Source of the DNA: a bacterium
GTDB lineage: Bacteria > UBP15 > UBA6099 > JAJRTR01
NCBI GenBank assembly: GCA_024278215.1
Contig: JAJRTR010000069.1
Span: 1-33,264 of the forward strand
DNA length: 33,264 bases
Direction of reading: 5' to 3'
Shown: piece after piece, positions 15,374 through 24,100 of the stretch
Layout: each line of letters starts with the position of its first letter
Position numbering within the stretch: the first letter of the stretch is position 1
Translations under genes and position numbers: made by a program
Notes under the pieces: generated by a model
Told to the model about the DNA's origin: nothing
What the model saw: the letters and a program-made list of their open reading frames with translations, nothing else
Databases searched by the model: none

Positions 15374-15456
15374 CCGGGCGCGAAACCCGGTGGATAAATC
15401 GGAGCGCCGGGGCTGAAAACCAACGATACACGGCCCCGGACGCTGCCCGGTTTTTT
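15374..15456 (+). terminator. Rho-independent terminator with competing hairpin
   Basis: CCGGGC (15374-15379) can pair with GCCCGG (15445-15450), which is followed at once by six T residues (15451-15456). Inside lies a strong stem pairing AGCGCCGGGGC (15403-15413) with GCCCCGG-A-CGCT (15433-15444), with one bulged A. The first CCGGG can alternatively pair with CCCGG at 15386-15390. The structure begins 15 nt after the stop of the preceding gene, so termination of that gene is the simplest reading. Confidence 0.65.
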
Positions 15457-15498
15457 GCTTTTTCCAGTCGGCATACATCTCCCACAATCTCCTTCAAC

Positions 15499-15526
15499 TT
15501 GACATTATTTTCCGCGCAAGTAAAAC
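15499..15526 (+). promoter_or_regulatory. Possible promoter for the glycosyltransferase gene
   Basis: A consensus TTGACA (15499-15504) lies shortly after the terminator and about 90 nt before the ATG. The best -10 is weak, TAAAAC at 15521-15526 with a 16-bp spacer. The perfect -35 is the main support. Confidence 0.35.
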
Positions 15527-15593
15527 TTTATCCTGTAATATATTGTAGTCTTCACAATATCCGGCAAGCTATTTTACCTGAAAACGGTAGCCT

Positions 15594-16301
15594 ATGAGCG
15601 AACGAAAAAAGTTGTCAATTGTCATACCGGTCTTCAACGAGCGTGAAACCATAGTTGAACTTTTACGGCGCGTGAAAGCCGTCGAGATCGAAGGCGTGGA
15701 CATGGAGATAATAATGGTGGACGACGGCTCGACAGACGGCTCCCGCGATATACTGAAAACAGAAATCGAATCGCAGATCGATCACCTGATTTTCCACGAA
15801 ACCAACAAAGGGAAAGGTGCGGCCCTGAAGACAGGATTCCAGGCCTGCACCGGCGACTTCGTGATCGTGCAGGACGCCGACCTCGAGTACGACCCGGCGG
15901 AATTCCCGAAAGTCATAGCTCCGCTGCTGGATGGCCGCGCGGATGTCGTCTACGGCTCGCGATTCAAAGGCGAAGGCGCTCACCGCGTGCTTTACTTCTG
16001 GCACTATATAGGAAACGTGCTACTGACCCTTATTTCAAATATGTTCACAAATCTCAACCTGACAGATATGGAAACGTGCTATAAAGCTTTTAGAATAGAA
16101 ATTATCAGAAAAATCGAGATAGAGCAGAACCGGTTCGGTTTCGAGCCGGAGATCACGGCGAAAGTGGCGCGCATGAAAGCCAGAGTCTTCGAGGTCGGCA
16201 TATCCTATGCGGGCCGCACTTATGAAGAAGGTAAAAAGATCGGGCTCAAAGACGGTTTCTCCGCACTGTGGTGTATTATCAAGTATGGACTCGGGTTTTA
16301 G
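15594..16301 (+). CDS. Glycosyltransferase family 2, dolichyl-phosphate mannosyltransferase-like
   Basis: The 235-residue cytosolic enzyme has a GT-A fold and would transfer a sugar from a nucleotide sugar, probably to a polyprenyl phosphate. Motifs are [13 protein letters not shown] (8-20), the nucleotide-binding VDDGSTDGS (42-50), [12 protein letters not shown] (71-82), and the metal-binding QDADLEYDP (93-101). The acceptor-side segment [12 protein letters not shown] and the later [11 protein letters not shown] match the DPM1-like subgroup. There is no C-terminal membrane domain, unlike GtrB or ArnC types. A small membrane protein and an epimerase-like gene lie 78 bp downstream on the same strand, so a shared role in sugar or glycolipid metabolism is plausible. 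Confidence 0.9.
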   Translation: MSERKKLSIVIPVFNERETIVELLRRVKAVEIEGVDMEIIMVDDGSTDGSRDILKTEIESQIDHLIFHETNKGKGAALKTGFQACTGDFVIVQDADLEYDPAEFPKVIAPLLDGRADVVYGSRFKGEGAHRVLYFWHYIGNVLLTLISNMFTNLNLTDMETCYKAFRIEIIRKIEIEQNRFGFEPEITAKVARMKARVFEVGISYAGRTYEEGKKIGLKDGFSALWCIIKYGLGF

Positions 16302-16316
16302 ATTCCACGGCTCCAT

Positions 16317-16341
16317 ATTTCTTCTTCGAGAAATCCGGGTT
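16317..16341. repeat. Degenerate CCGGATTT-family hairpin
   Basis: ATTTCT (16317-16322) pairs with AGAAAT (16329-16334), and the right side continues as CCGGGTT as in the other copies, but the left CCGG is lost (CCAT). It lies in the 78-bp gap between the glycosyltransferase and the membrane-protein gene. Confidence 0.45.
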
Positions 16342-16379
16342 TACATAAGAAACTTCAACAACTATCGGGTGGAACAGAC

Positions 16380-16760
16380 GTGAATCTGAAAAAGATAGCC
16401 GGTTTATATTCACTTCTTGCAGGTGCGGCGATGATACCGGTGTGGCTGTCATATTTCGCCACGGGGACAGTGCTGGGCGCGGCCCCGAGTCCCGTGGGAC
16501 TTTCTTTCCACATAGCCGCCGAGTTCGCGACCGCCGCCGTGATGATCGCAGGCGGCATCGGACTGCTCGCCGGCAAACCGTGGGCGGCGAGGGCATACAT
16601 GCTCGGGATGGGAATGATGATTTATGCTCTGGTCAACAGCCCCGGCCTTTATTCCGGCAACGGTGTTCTGCTGCTGAGAATCGTTTTCGCGGGTTCTTTT
16701 CTCGCGGCTGTTGTTTTCGCTGTGATCGGGTTTGTTATAGGCAGAGACACAAATAAATGA
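16380..16760 (+). CDS. Small integral membrane protein, four predicted segments
   Basis: The 126-residue protein has four hydrophobic segments at about 5-30, 42-65, 68-88 and 95-120, separated by short Gly/Pro or Lys/Arg turns. It ends with GRDTNK. The family is not recognised. The start is a GTG with a weak upstream purine stretch (GGGTGGAA). Its stop overlaps the ATG of the next gene in ATGA, so the two are translationally coupled. Its partner's chemistry suggests a role at the membrane in sugar or lipid-linked sugar handling, but that is inference only. Confidence 0.75.
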   Translation: MNLKKIAGLYSLLAGAAMIPVWLSYFATGTVLGAAPSPVGLSFHIAAEFATAAVMIAGGIGLLAGKPWAARAYMLGMGMMIYALVNSPGLYSGNGVLLLRIVFAGSFLAAVVFAVIGFVIGRDTNK

Positions 16761-17722
16761 CAAACGGCAATAAACGAATAAGGATACTTGTGACCGGCGG
16801 CGCGGGCGGTGTCGGCGAACTCGTGGTGCGCCGTTTCGCGGCGGAGGGACACCCGGTTCGAGTGTTCGATCTGCGCAACAAATTGACGGAAAAAGTATTC
16901 GGCGCGAGAGATGCGAATATCGAAGTCTGCTGGGGCGACATCACAGACCCCGAAAGTGTGCGAGTCGCAATGAAAGGGATCGACGAAGTGTTTCACCTTG
17001 CGGGCCTTGTGCCGCCGGCGACAGAAACCCGGCCCGAGATAGCGAGAAAAGTTAATATCGAAGGCACGCGCATAGCCGCCGAGCAAGCCCTGAAAGAAAG
17101 CGAAAACGCGGGCAAGCCGGTCATTTTTCGTTTTTCATCCACTGTGGCAGTGTTCGGCATTACGAATACCCTGGAGCCGCCGCTGCCACCGGACCAACCG
17201 GTGAATCCCTGCGACACATATTCTGAAACAAAAGTGGAAGCCGAGGAAATAGTACGAAGCTGCGGCCTGCCGTGGACTATCTATCGCTTCTCCGCCGCGC
17301 AATATATTAAAGTGCGCAAGGAAAATTTCAGCCAGATGCGCATCATCCCGCCGGATAACCGCATCGAGTTCGTGCATATCCAGGATATAGCCGATGCGTT
17401 TATAAACTCGCTGGACAATGAAGCGACACTCGGCAGCACATTCATACTCGCCGGAGGCCCGCGCTGCCGGATGCTCTATAAAGAACAGATTATGGGCGTT
17501 TTTAACCTGCTGGGTTTTCCCGAACCGGACTGGAGTAAATTCACCGACAAGCCTTTCAACCTCGACTGGTACGATACTGCCGAAGCGCAGAAAGTACTCG
17601 AATACCAGAGCCGGACTTACGATGACTACCTTGCAGATTTCAGGAAAGTCATGGGGTGGCGATATACAGCCGCCCGCTACCTGGCATCCCCGATAATGAA
17701 ATTATTCAATATCCGGCTTTAG
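16757..17722 (+). CDS. NAD-dependent epimerase/dehydratase (extended SDR)
   Basis: The 321-residue protein has an N-terminal Rossmann fold with ILVTGGAGGVGELV (10-23), the TGxxGxxG cofactor loop. Asp38 at the end of the second strand favours NAD(H). DITD and HLAGLVPP follow as usual in extended SDRs. The catalytic set is present: Ser127/Ser128-Thr129 and Tyr155-x3-Lys159 in TYSETK. The C-terminal part (about 185-320) would bind the sugar or lipid substrate. Members act on nucleotide sugars or on sterol or flavonoid-like substrates, and the specificity is not visible. It overlaps the upstream membrane-protein gene by 4 bp. Confidence 0.9.
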   Translation: MTNGNKRIRILVTGGAGGVGELVVRRFAAEGHPVRVFDLRNKLTEKVFGARDANIEVCWGDITDPESVRVAMKGIDEVFHLAGLVPPATETRPEIARKVNIEGTRIAAEQALKESENAGKPVIFRFSSTVAVFGITNTLEPPLPPDQPVNPCDTYSETKVEAEEIVRSCGLPWTIYRFSAAQYIKVRKENFSQMRIIPPDNRIEFVHIQDIADAFINSLDNEATLGSTFILAGGPRCRMLYKEQIMGVFNLLGFPEPDWSKFTDKPFNLDWYDTAEAQKVLEYQSRTYDDYLADFRKVMGWRYTAARYLASPIMKLFNIRL

Positions 17723-17740
17723 CAGCCCCAATACTGCTTG

Positions 17741-17784
17741 CTTTAGAGCACGAAGCGCTTTGGAGTGCGGTGATTCATCACCGC
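17741..17784. repeat. GCGGTGA-TTCA-TCACCGC hairpin with AAGCGCTTTGGAGTG leader
   Basis: GCGGTGA (17767-17773) and TCACCGC (17778-17784) form a perfect 7-bp stem with a TTCA tetraloop. It is preceded by GCACGAAGCGCTTTGGAGTG (17748-17767), which contains the palindrome AAGCGCTT. It begins 18 bp after the epimerase stop and has no T tract. Only this copy was seen in the window. Confidence 0.5.
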
Positions 17785-17807
17785 CTTGCCTTTCCGCCGG
17801 GAATTAA

Positions 17808-17834
17808 CCAGGATTTCTCTCAAAGAAATCCTGG
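17808..17834. repeat. Intergenic hairpin, CCGGATTT family, copy 5 with compensatory change
   Basis: CCAGGATTTCT (17808-17818) and AGAAATCCTGG (17824-17834) form a perfect 11-bp stem. Relative to the copy at 9928 the third base pair has changed from C-G to A-T on both arms, so the pairing is kept. The rest of the 304-bp gap 17723-18026 holds another hairpin (17741-17784), a GTTCCGAATTCCGGG remnant near 17870 and the promoter at 17959. Confidence 0.75.
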
Positions 17835-17958
17835 AATGTTGAATCCTTTGATCTTTACCGAACTCAGTGTTCCGAATTCCGGGTTCCTGTTTGGTTCCGA
17901 ATATGCCGGGCTAAGATGTAAGATGTGTGCCGGACACATTATAAATATTAAATAATGC

Positions 17959-17987
17959 TTGAAACTGCGTTGATGTGATATGATAAT
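17959..17987 (+). promoter_or_regulatory. Promoter for the FGE-like exported protein gene
   Basis: TTGAAA (17959-17964) and GATAAT (17982-17987) are separated by 17 bp. The leader would be about 33 nt, with GGGGAG as ribosome site before the ATG at 18027. Confidence 0.5.
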
Positions 17988-18026
17988 TCGATAACGAATC
18001 CGCAGATTACCGGGGAGAACAAATAG

Positions 18027-21000
18027 ATGAGATCCAAAATGTACATTGTAATAACGGCAATGATCGCAAACCTGGCGTTTGCGGCATATCTCGCGCAGGC
18101 CCAGAGTTTTCCGAGCGAGATCACCCTCCAGCAATCAAACGAAAACCGATACTTTCCGCTGCACATGGGCAAATACTGGAAATGGGACATTTCGGTTCCG
18201 AAGCAGGGGATAAGAAACGCTGTTTCGGAGGAAGCGGTGGTCAAAGACCTTGGCAACGTGTTCATCAACGGCACAAGGAACTTCAGGAAGGGCAAAATCG
18301 TCTCCGCCGTCGCAACTGTGTACAGGATGCAGAGCGGGTCGGTCTTCATGACTGAGCAGAAAACAGATAACATAGGCGGCACACCTTTGCATATCACGTA
18401 TAAAGAGCCATGCCTCGTGATGCCCGACAGGCCGGTGGCGGATATGGTATGGAGTTGCGAGACTGAGCGGAAGAATGCGGAAACCGGCGCGGATGAAACT
18501 GTGTCGGACAACTTCCTTGTAGAGTCGATAGGAGATGTTAAGACAAACTCCGGCCATTACAACGAGTGTGTGAAGATAAGACAGGACAGGACAATCGCCG
18601 GAGACGGCAATGAAAGCAAGGTCTTGTTCAATAAGTGGTACTGCAAGAAGATCGGCCTGACGAAGATCGAGCGTGACGGAGTGACAGTGTTGCAGCTTGT
18701 CGAGAGTAAGGATGTCGAGGTGGAGATACAGGAAGAAGCGCCCACGGAAACAACGCCTGACGCCGCCGCACCCGCGGAAACAACGCCCGCTGCTGAAGAG
18801 TCGAAAACTCTTTCTCTCGAGGAGCAGGCTGCGATTGCCGAATCACAGAATGTGCAGCCTGAAGCGAAGCCGCTTACAGAATCGACGCCTGCCTCCGAAG
18901 AAACCACTGCATCCGAAAAAGAGGAGCCCCGGACTGGTGATAAAAACACCTATGACATAGTGAACCTGCCTCCGTATCCCGACCCGGCGGTTCCTTCGAT
19001 AGGGATTATCGGCTGGAGCGCGGATCAGAAACGTGTCGCTTATCTCGAGGTGCTGAAAAGAGGCAATAATAAGCCCGTGCGCACCGCGCTGAAAATCGTC
19101 GAAGTCGCAAACAATGATGTTGTGTGGAACTATTCGAGGCGAATGTGCGGAAATAATATCAAAGGTTGCAGCGCGGGCGACATAGTGATAAAAAGCGATG
19201 ATGTGGATTATGCGAGAGTTATCCTGCTGGAAAACCGCGACGCACTCAGGAATTTCAACATAGGAAGTGATTCCGGCTATGTTTATGTGATCCCCGAAGG
19301 AGACGCCGCCGGAAGCGAAGATAAAGACAAACAAAGTTATTTCGCGCTGGTGCTGTCACCGTCGAAACAGAGTGTTTTCACTCTGCTGCCCGGCGGCGGA
19401 AAAGTGAGCGGCGATGAACTCGAACGCGGATGGCAATATGTTGCCGGCGGTTCGGGCGCCTGGGAAAAAGAAACTGTTACGGATGTTGCGCAAGCACCTG
19501 TCGCCGTCGAAAAGCAGCCTGAAGCTTCAGCAACTCCCACGGCGGCTGTGTCCGCCGCGCCGGAAGAAACTGCGCCAACGGAGACCCCTGAAACGGCTCC
19601 GGCGGCGGAACCCGAACTCAATAAATTGGTTAAACAATCGACACCCGCACCGGAACCGACACCCACGCGGGAATCTGAACCTCAAGCGTCTCGGTCGGAA
19701 ACGGTCCAGCCCACACCCGGGAAACCGCAGGCGGCGTCTGTAGCAGTAACGAAGCCCCCTGAAAAAACAGTGGCAGAAGAAAAGACGCAAGTCACGAAAC
19801 CCGAACAGAAGGAAACAGTAAATAAAAAGAAAGAACAGTCTGAAGAACAACCTGTGTCCGCGAAGATTGTTGTCGCCGGGTCCGAATCCATGGCGGCAAC
19901 GACAGTAGGCGAAGAAGAAAAAGTGCTGCCCGTGCCTCCTTCCGATGTAAGTAGCGGCTCGGAACCGGCGGAAGATATAAAACAGGAGAAAGAAAATATC
20001 GCAACGGAACCCGCGCACAAACCAAAGAATAAGCCTGTGTCCTCATCTGTCCCAGAACCGGGAAAGAAAAATGTACCATCCTGGCAACTGAATACCGTGT
20101 CCGGGGATGAAACCGCGAGCGCCGATACCGCGTCGTGGGTAAGCAGGATAAAAACAAACTCGGACAGCGTTCCTGAGAACACGCATATATCGGCAGCGGT
20201 TCCCGCGAGTGATGAGGTCGGGCCGGCGACTTCCGGCAGGGCGCCGGTTGTTGCTGAAAAGGGACAGCCTGCAACAAAAGATGTTACGCTGGAGAAAACT
20301 GAGAAAAAACCGCCACCGCCCGAAGCTGCCGCTGTCGAAAAGGAATCGGAAGCAGCGGGACAAAAACCTGAAACGGTTCCCGCGAAAGCAGCGAAAGCAG
20401 TTGCGAAAAAGAAACCGAAAGAAATAAAATGTCCGTCAGGCATGGCGCTGATTCCGGCCGGCGAGTTCATGATGGGTTGCAGTGCAGGAGATAAAAATTG
20501 CGAAAACAGCGAGAGGCCACCACACAGGGTGAAGATATCAAAGCAATTCTGCATGGATAAATATGAAGTTACACAGGCGAAATTTCAGGAAACAGCGGGG
20601 CGTAATCCTTCCAGCAAAAAAGAATGCGGCTCGGACTGCCCGGTAGAATCCGTAACGTGGAAAGAAGCGGCGGCATACTGTGAAAAAATCGGCGGCATAC
20701 TGCCCACGGAAGCCCAGTGGGAGTATGCTGCCAGGGCAGGAAGCGTAACGAGTTTTTACTGGGGCAACGAACCTGACAAATACGGCACCCGCGCATGGAG
20801 CTGGAATAATTCCATGAAAAGCCCGCATCGCGTGGGACTCAAGGTTCCCAACGAATTCGGTTTGTATGACACAGCCGGTAATGTGTGGGAATGGACAGGT
20901 GATTGTTACGCCGAGTACGACAAATCAGGAGCGGTCCGAGTGGATCCATCCTACGATAAGAAAAACTGCGACAACAGGGTTATCAGGGGCGGCTCCTGGG

Positions 21001-21110
21001 TCAATGGAGATTACAACTATTTCAGAGTGTCGAAACGCAACAGGGAAAAACAGGATGAGGGTACGAAATATATTGGATTCAGGTGCATCGCCGCGCCGGA
21101 AACCGAGTGA
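18027..21110 (+). CDS. Large exported protein with low-complexity linker and C-terminal FGE-sulfatase-type domain
   Basis: The 1027-residue protein has a Sec signal (about 1-26, ending AQAQS). An N-terminal domain (about 38-230) begins NRYFPLHMGKYWKWD, the YFPLxxGxxW start common in exported bacterial proteins. A Pro/Ala/Glu/Thr-rich stretch follows, then a small folded region (about 318-490, with GWSADQKRVAYLEV). A very long Ala/Pro/Glu/Lys-rich segment spans about 490-798. Residues about 799-1022 form an FGE-sulfatase fold: GMALIPAGEFMMGC, CMDKYEVTQAKF, LPTEAQWEYAARAG, GLYDTAGNVWEW, RGGSW and GFRC. In true formylglycine-generating enzymes the stretch after RGGS carries two active cysteines. 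Here it reads WVNGDYNYFR, so this is probably a binding or structural module. Two pairs of Cys near 821-846 may form disulfides. The protein probably spans the periplasm or is surface exposed. Confidence 0.8.
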   Translation: MRSKMYIVITAMIANLAFAAYLAQAQSFPSEITLQQSNENRYFPLHMGKYWKWDISVPKQGIRNAVSEEAVVKDLGNVFINGTRNFRKGKIVSAVATVYRMQSGSVFMTEQKTDNIGGTPLHITYKEPCLVMPDRPVADMVWSCETERKNAETGADETVSDNFLVESIGDVKTNSGHYNECVKIRQDRTIAGDGNESKVLFNKWYCKKIGLTKIERDGVTVLQLVESKDVEVEIQEEAPTETTPDAAAPAETTPAAEESKTLSLEEQAAIAESQNVQPEAKPLTESTPASEETTASEKEEPRTGDKNTYDIVNLPPYPDPAVPSIGIIGWSADQKRVAYLEVLKRGNNKPVRTALKIVEVANNDVVWNYSRRMCGNNIKGCSAGDIVIKSDDVDYARVILLENRDALRNFNIGSDSGYVYVIPEGDAAGSEDKDKQSYFALVLSPSKQSVFTLLPGGGKVSGDELERGWQYVAGGSGAWEKETVTDVAQAPVAVEKQPEASATPTAAVSAAPEETAPTETPETAPAAEPELNKLVKQSTPAPEPTPTRESEPQASRSETVQPTPGKPQAASVAVTKPPEKTVAEEKTQVTKPEQKETVNKKKEQSEEQPVSAKIVVAGSESMAATTVGEEEKVLPVPPSDVSSGSEPAEDIKQEKENIATEPAHKPKNKPVSSSVPEPGKKNVPSWQLNTVSGDETASADTASWVSRIKTNSDSVPENTHISAAVPASDEVGPATSGRAPVVAEKGQPATKDVTLEKTEKKPPPPEAAAVEKESEAAGQKPETVPAKAAKAVAKKKPKEIKCPSGMALIPAGEFMMGCSAGDKNCENSERPPHRVKISKQFCMDKYEVTQAKFQETAGRNPSSKKECGSDCPVESVTWKEAAAYCEKIGGILPTEAQWEYAARAGSVTSFYWGNEPDKYGTRAWSWNNSMKSPHRVGLKVPNEFGLYDTAGNVWEWTGDCYAEYDKSGAVRVDPSYDKKNCDNRVIRGGSWVNGDYNYFRVSKRNREKQDEGTKYIGFRCIAAPETE

Positions 21111-21132
21111 TGGGCGGAATCAGGTAATAGAA

Positions 21133-24100
21133 TCAGTTGCCGATAGAGTGAAAAAAAACATCTCCCCGGCTACCGGCCTTTTCTGCGAGCTCGCGCAATC
21201 TGGCATGGTGCGTAAAGAACAGTATCTGAACCTTCTTTGAAAAATCAGCCAGCAACTCGAGTGTCGCCAGTGCCCGGTCGTCGTCGAACTGGATCAGGAT
21301 GTCGTCGACAATAAAGGGCATCGGCTCTTTTGTTTCCAGATATCTCTCGAGATATGCCATGCGCAGAGCAAGAAAAAGCTGGTCGAGAGTGCCGTCGCTC
21401 ATTCCACTTCTTTTACTCATTCCACTTTTATTACTCATTACGCCAGTTTCGATCTTTTCACCGCTACCCGAGCGGACCCCGAGCAACACCTGCTGATCGT
21501 TCATGCCGAAATCGGTGGCCAGCCCTGAAAATGAATCGAGTGTAATCGCTGAAAATATCTCACCGGCGCGTTTCAGCATCGGGCCCTGATTCTTTTCGCG
21601 AAAGTCGCGGATTTGATTTTCCAGAATTATATGTGCCAGCCGCAGTGTGACGTATCTTTCCGTGTCGGTTGCAATAATAGCGGCAAGGCTCATTCTTTTT
21701 TCGTCTTCTTCGGCAGCGGCCGCGCTTCCGTCCATTGTATTTATAATCGCCTGGATACCGCCGATACGCTTCTCGAGATTCGAGCGTTCGCCGTCATCAC
21801 CCGCGAGCGCCGCAAGTTGAGTTTTTATGTCGGCAAGGGCCGCCTCGAGCGCGTCGGCGTCCTGGCCTTCCGCCTCGGCGATTATCGCATCGAGCCCGCC
21901 GCCCGCACTCAGGTTTGTGAGTTCCCTTTCGATCCCTTCAAGTTCCTTTTTGTATTGTCTGAATTGATCCGACAACAATTCCTTATCCTGCAGTTCGTCC
22001 GCCGAATCGCATCCCGCCTGCTTGCACAGTTTTTCGAGAATCGCGGTGGCGCTCACGACTGAATTCCTCGTTTTCTCCAACTGCTGTTGCTTTTTGTCAA
22101 GTTGTTTTTCTATGCCGGATAATGTATTGAAATCATCTTTCGCTTTCTCGGCGGTTTCGGCGAGGGTGTTCACAGCCGCCTCCGTGGAATTTCCTTTGAG
22201 ATGGGGCGCTGCTTCGACAATTATTTTTTGCAGCTCTTTTTCATATTCCTGCATATAATTATCAATCGCGGTTATTTCTTCATCCGCGGCTTTCGCCTCT
22301 CTCAGTTTATTATTTATTGAATTCAGCGCGTCGATCACAGCTCCGGCGACGGACGGCTCTGTATCCGGCGACAGTCCTATTGCCGTCATTTCCGACTCCC
22401 ACTTCACCGCCCATTTCCGCAGTTCTTCTTTCAGATTCGTTTCGTCTCGTCTGGCTGCGTCGAGCTCGATTTTGTATTCCTCGATCTTCTCGGAAAGCTT
22501 TTCATGCGCTTCCCGCCTCGATTCGATGTCTTGATGTATTGATTCGGCGAAATCCAGTATTTGCGAAAGCGAATCAGATGGATCGCTTTCGCGATTGAGC
22601 TGAGCTATGCAGTCGAGCAGGTCTTTTTTCAGCAACTCGATTTTGTCTTCCAGATGTTCCAGTTCGTGTTGCTTCTCTCTTAGTTCCACTGCCTTGCCGA
22701 GGAGCGATTCGCAGCGCGACCTCCACGATCTCATCTCTCGGGGGGGCAGAGGCTCGATATTCGATTCACGCCACGTGTTTTTCCATTCGTCGTTTATTTC
22801 CCCGAACTGTTTCTCGAGTTCGGAGAGTGTTTTATTTTTCTTCGCCAACTTCCGGGCGAGACCATCCAGAGATGATTTCAGTTCTTCAAACTGCGCCACA
22901 CGGTCTGCGTCTTCGAGCAGCCTGTCGGCGATTTCGTCGGCCTCGCGCACACTTTTTTCGTATGCGGCCGCAAGGTCGAGCGGCGTGTCGTAATCTTCCG
23001 CTTCCGCAGCGATGTCGTCGCCTTCCAGCCATGTTCTTTTTATCAGTTTCCAGCCTTGCTCCCTGCGCGCGCGCTTCGAACCCAGCATGTCTTTTTTCGG
23101 CACTTTCCCGCCAGACTCCAAGTCTTCGAGCTTCTGTTCTTTGCCGGCGACATCTTTTTCTATTGTCCTTATTTCCTTTTTTATACCTTTTATCTTTGTT
23201 TCGATTTCGACCGTTTCATTCTCGAACCTGTCGATCGTTTCCGCCGAAGGGATTACCGCGCACTCGAGTTCTTCGAGCGTCCCCTGCCACAGACCCAGCC
23301 TCTGCAACTCTATTTCCGCCTGCTTCCGCGCTGCTTCGAGAGCCCCGGACTTTGTTTTGTATTCGTTTTCAATATCACCCGCTTTTAAGACACGTTTGAT
23401 AGCTTTCCCTATCTGCACCGGATCGTCGAGCGGCTCGAGTTCCGACCTCGCCGCCTCGGCGCCCTGTATTTTTTTCCGTGTGTCCCGAATCTTTCTTTCA
23501 GAATTTATAATATCGCTGTCCAGGCCGGATCGTTTGGCGGCAAGGTCCTTTATCCGCGTTCGTCCGGGCGCTGACGGCATCATCGCGCCAATATCTTCAA
23601 CAGCGCAGCCGGGTCGGATATCGTCAATAAGCAACTGCACTTCTTCTTTCAGCCGCCGCGCTTTTTCGCCGGTCGTCAATCTATTTTTTTTCCTGTTGCG
23701 GTAAACTGAAAGATCGTCTTTCAACGCGTCTATTTCCGCTTTTCTTTCCAGAATATCCACCGGAATCCTTACGCTGTTCTTCTCATCATTCAAAGCCCTG
23801 ATCTCGATCTCAAGTTCCTTACGATATTTCTCGGCGGAGCGCAATTCATGCTCAGTTTCAAGTCTGATAGTATTAAAATCATCGGGAAGAACAACAGTTC
23901 CCTCCATAGCCGCGAGTTTTTCGAGAATCTGTCTCCTTTGAGCAATTATCGGAAGCGCCGGCATGATTCTTTCCAGCCGGTTCCTTTCCTTTTCGAGCGC
24001 GTTAATTCGGGCATTCAGACGCTCGAGGTCCGACAGGGCTGCCTTCAGTTCATTGTCGCTCTCGGCCCATTCGCGGGTGGAAAGCGACAGGTTGGCGACC

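Noticed and set aside
19682-20554. 290-codon open frame on minus, opposite the low-complexity linker
   Set aside because: It is the mirror of a Pro/Ala/Glu/Lys-rich coding stretch, giving Ser/Phe/Gly-rich nonsense.
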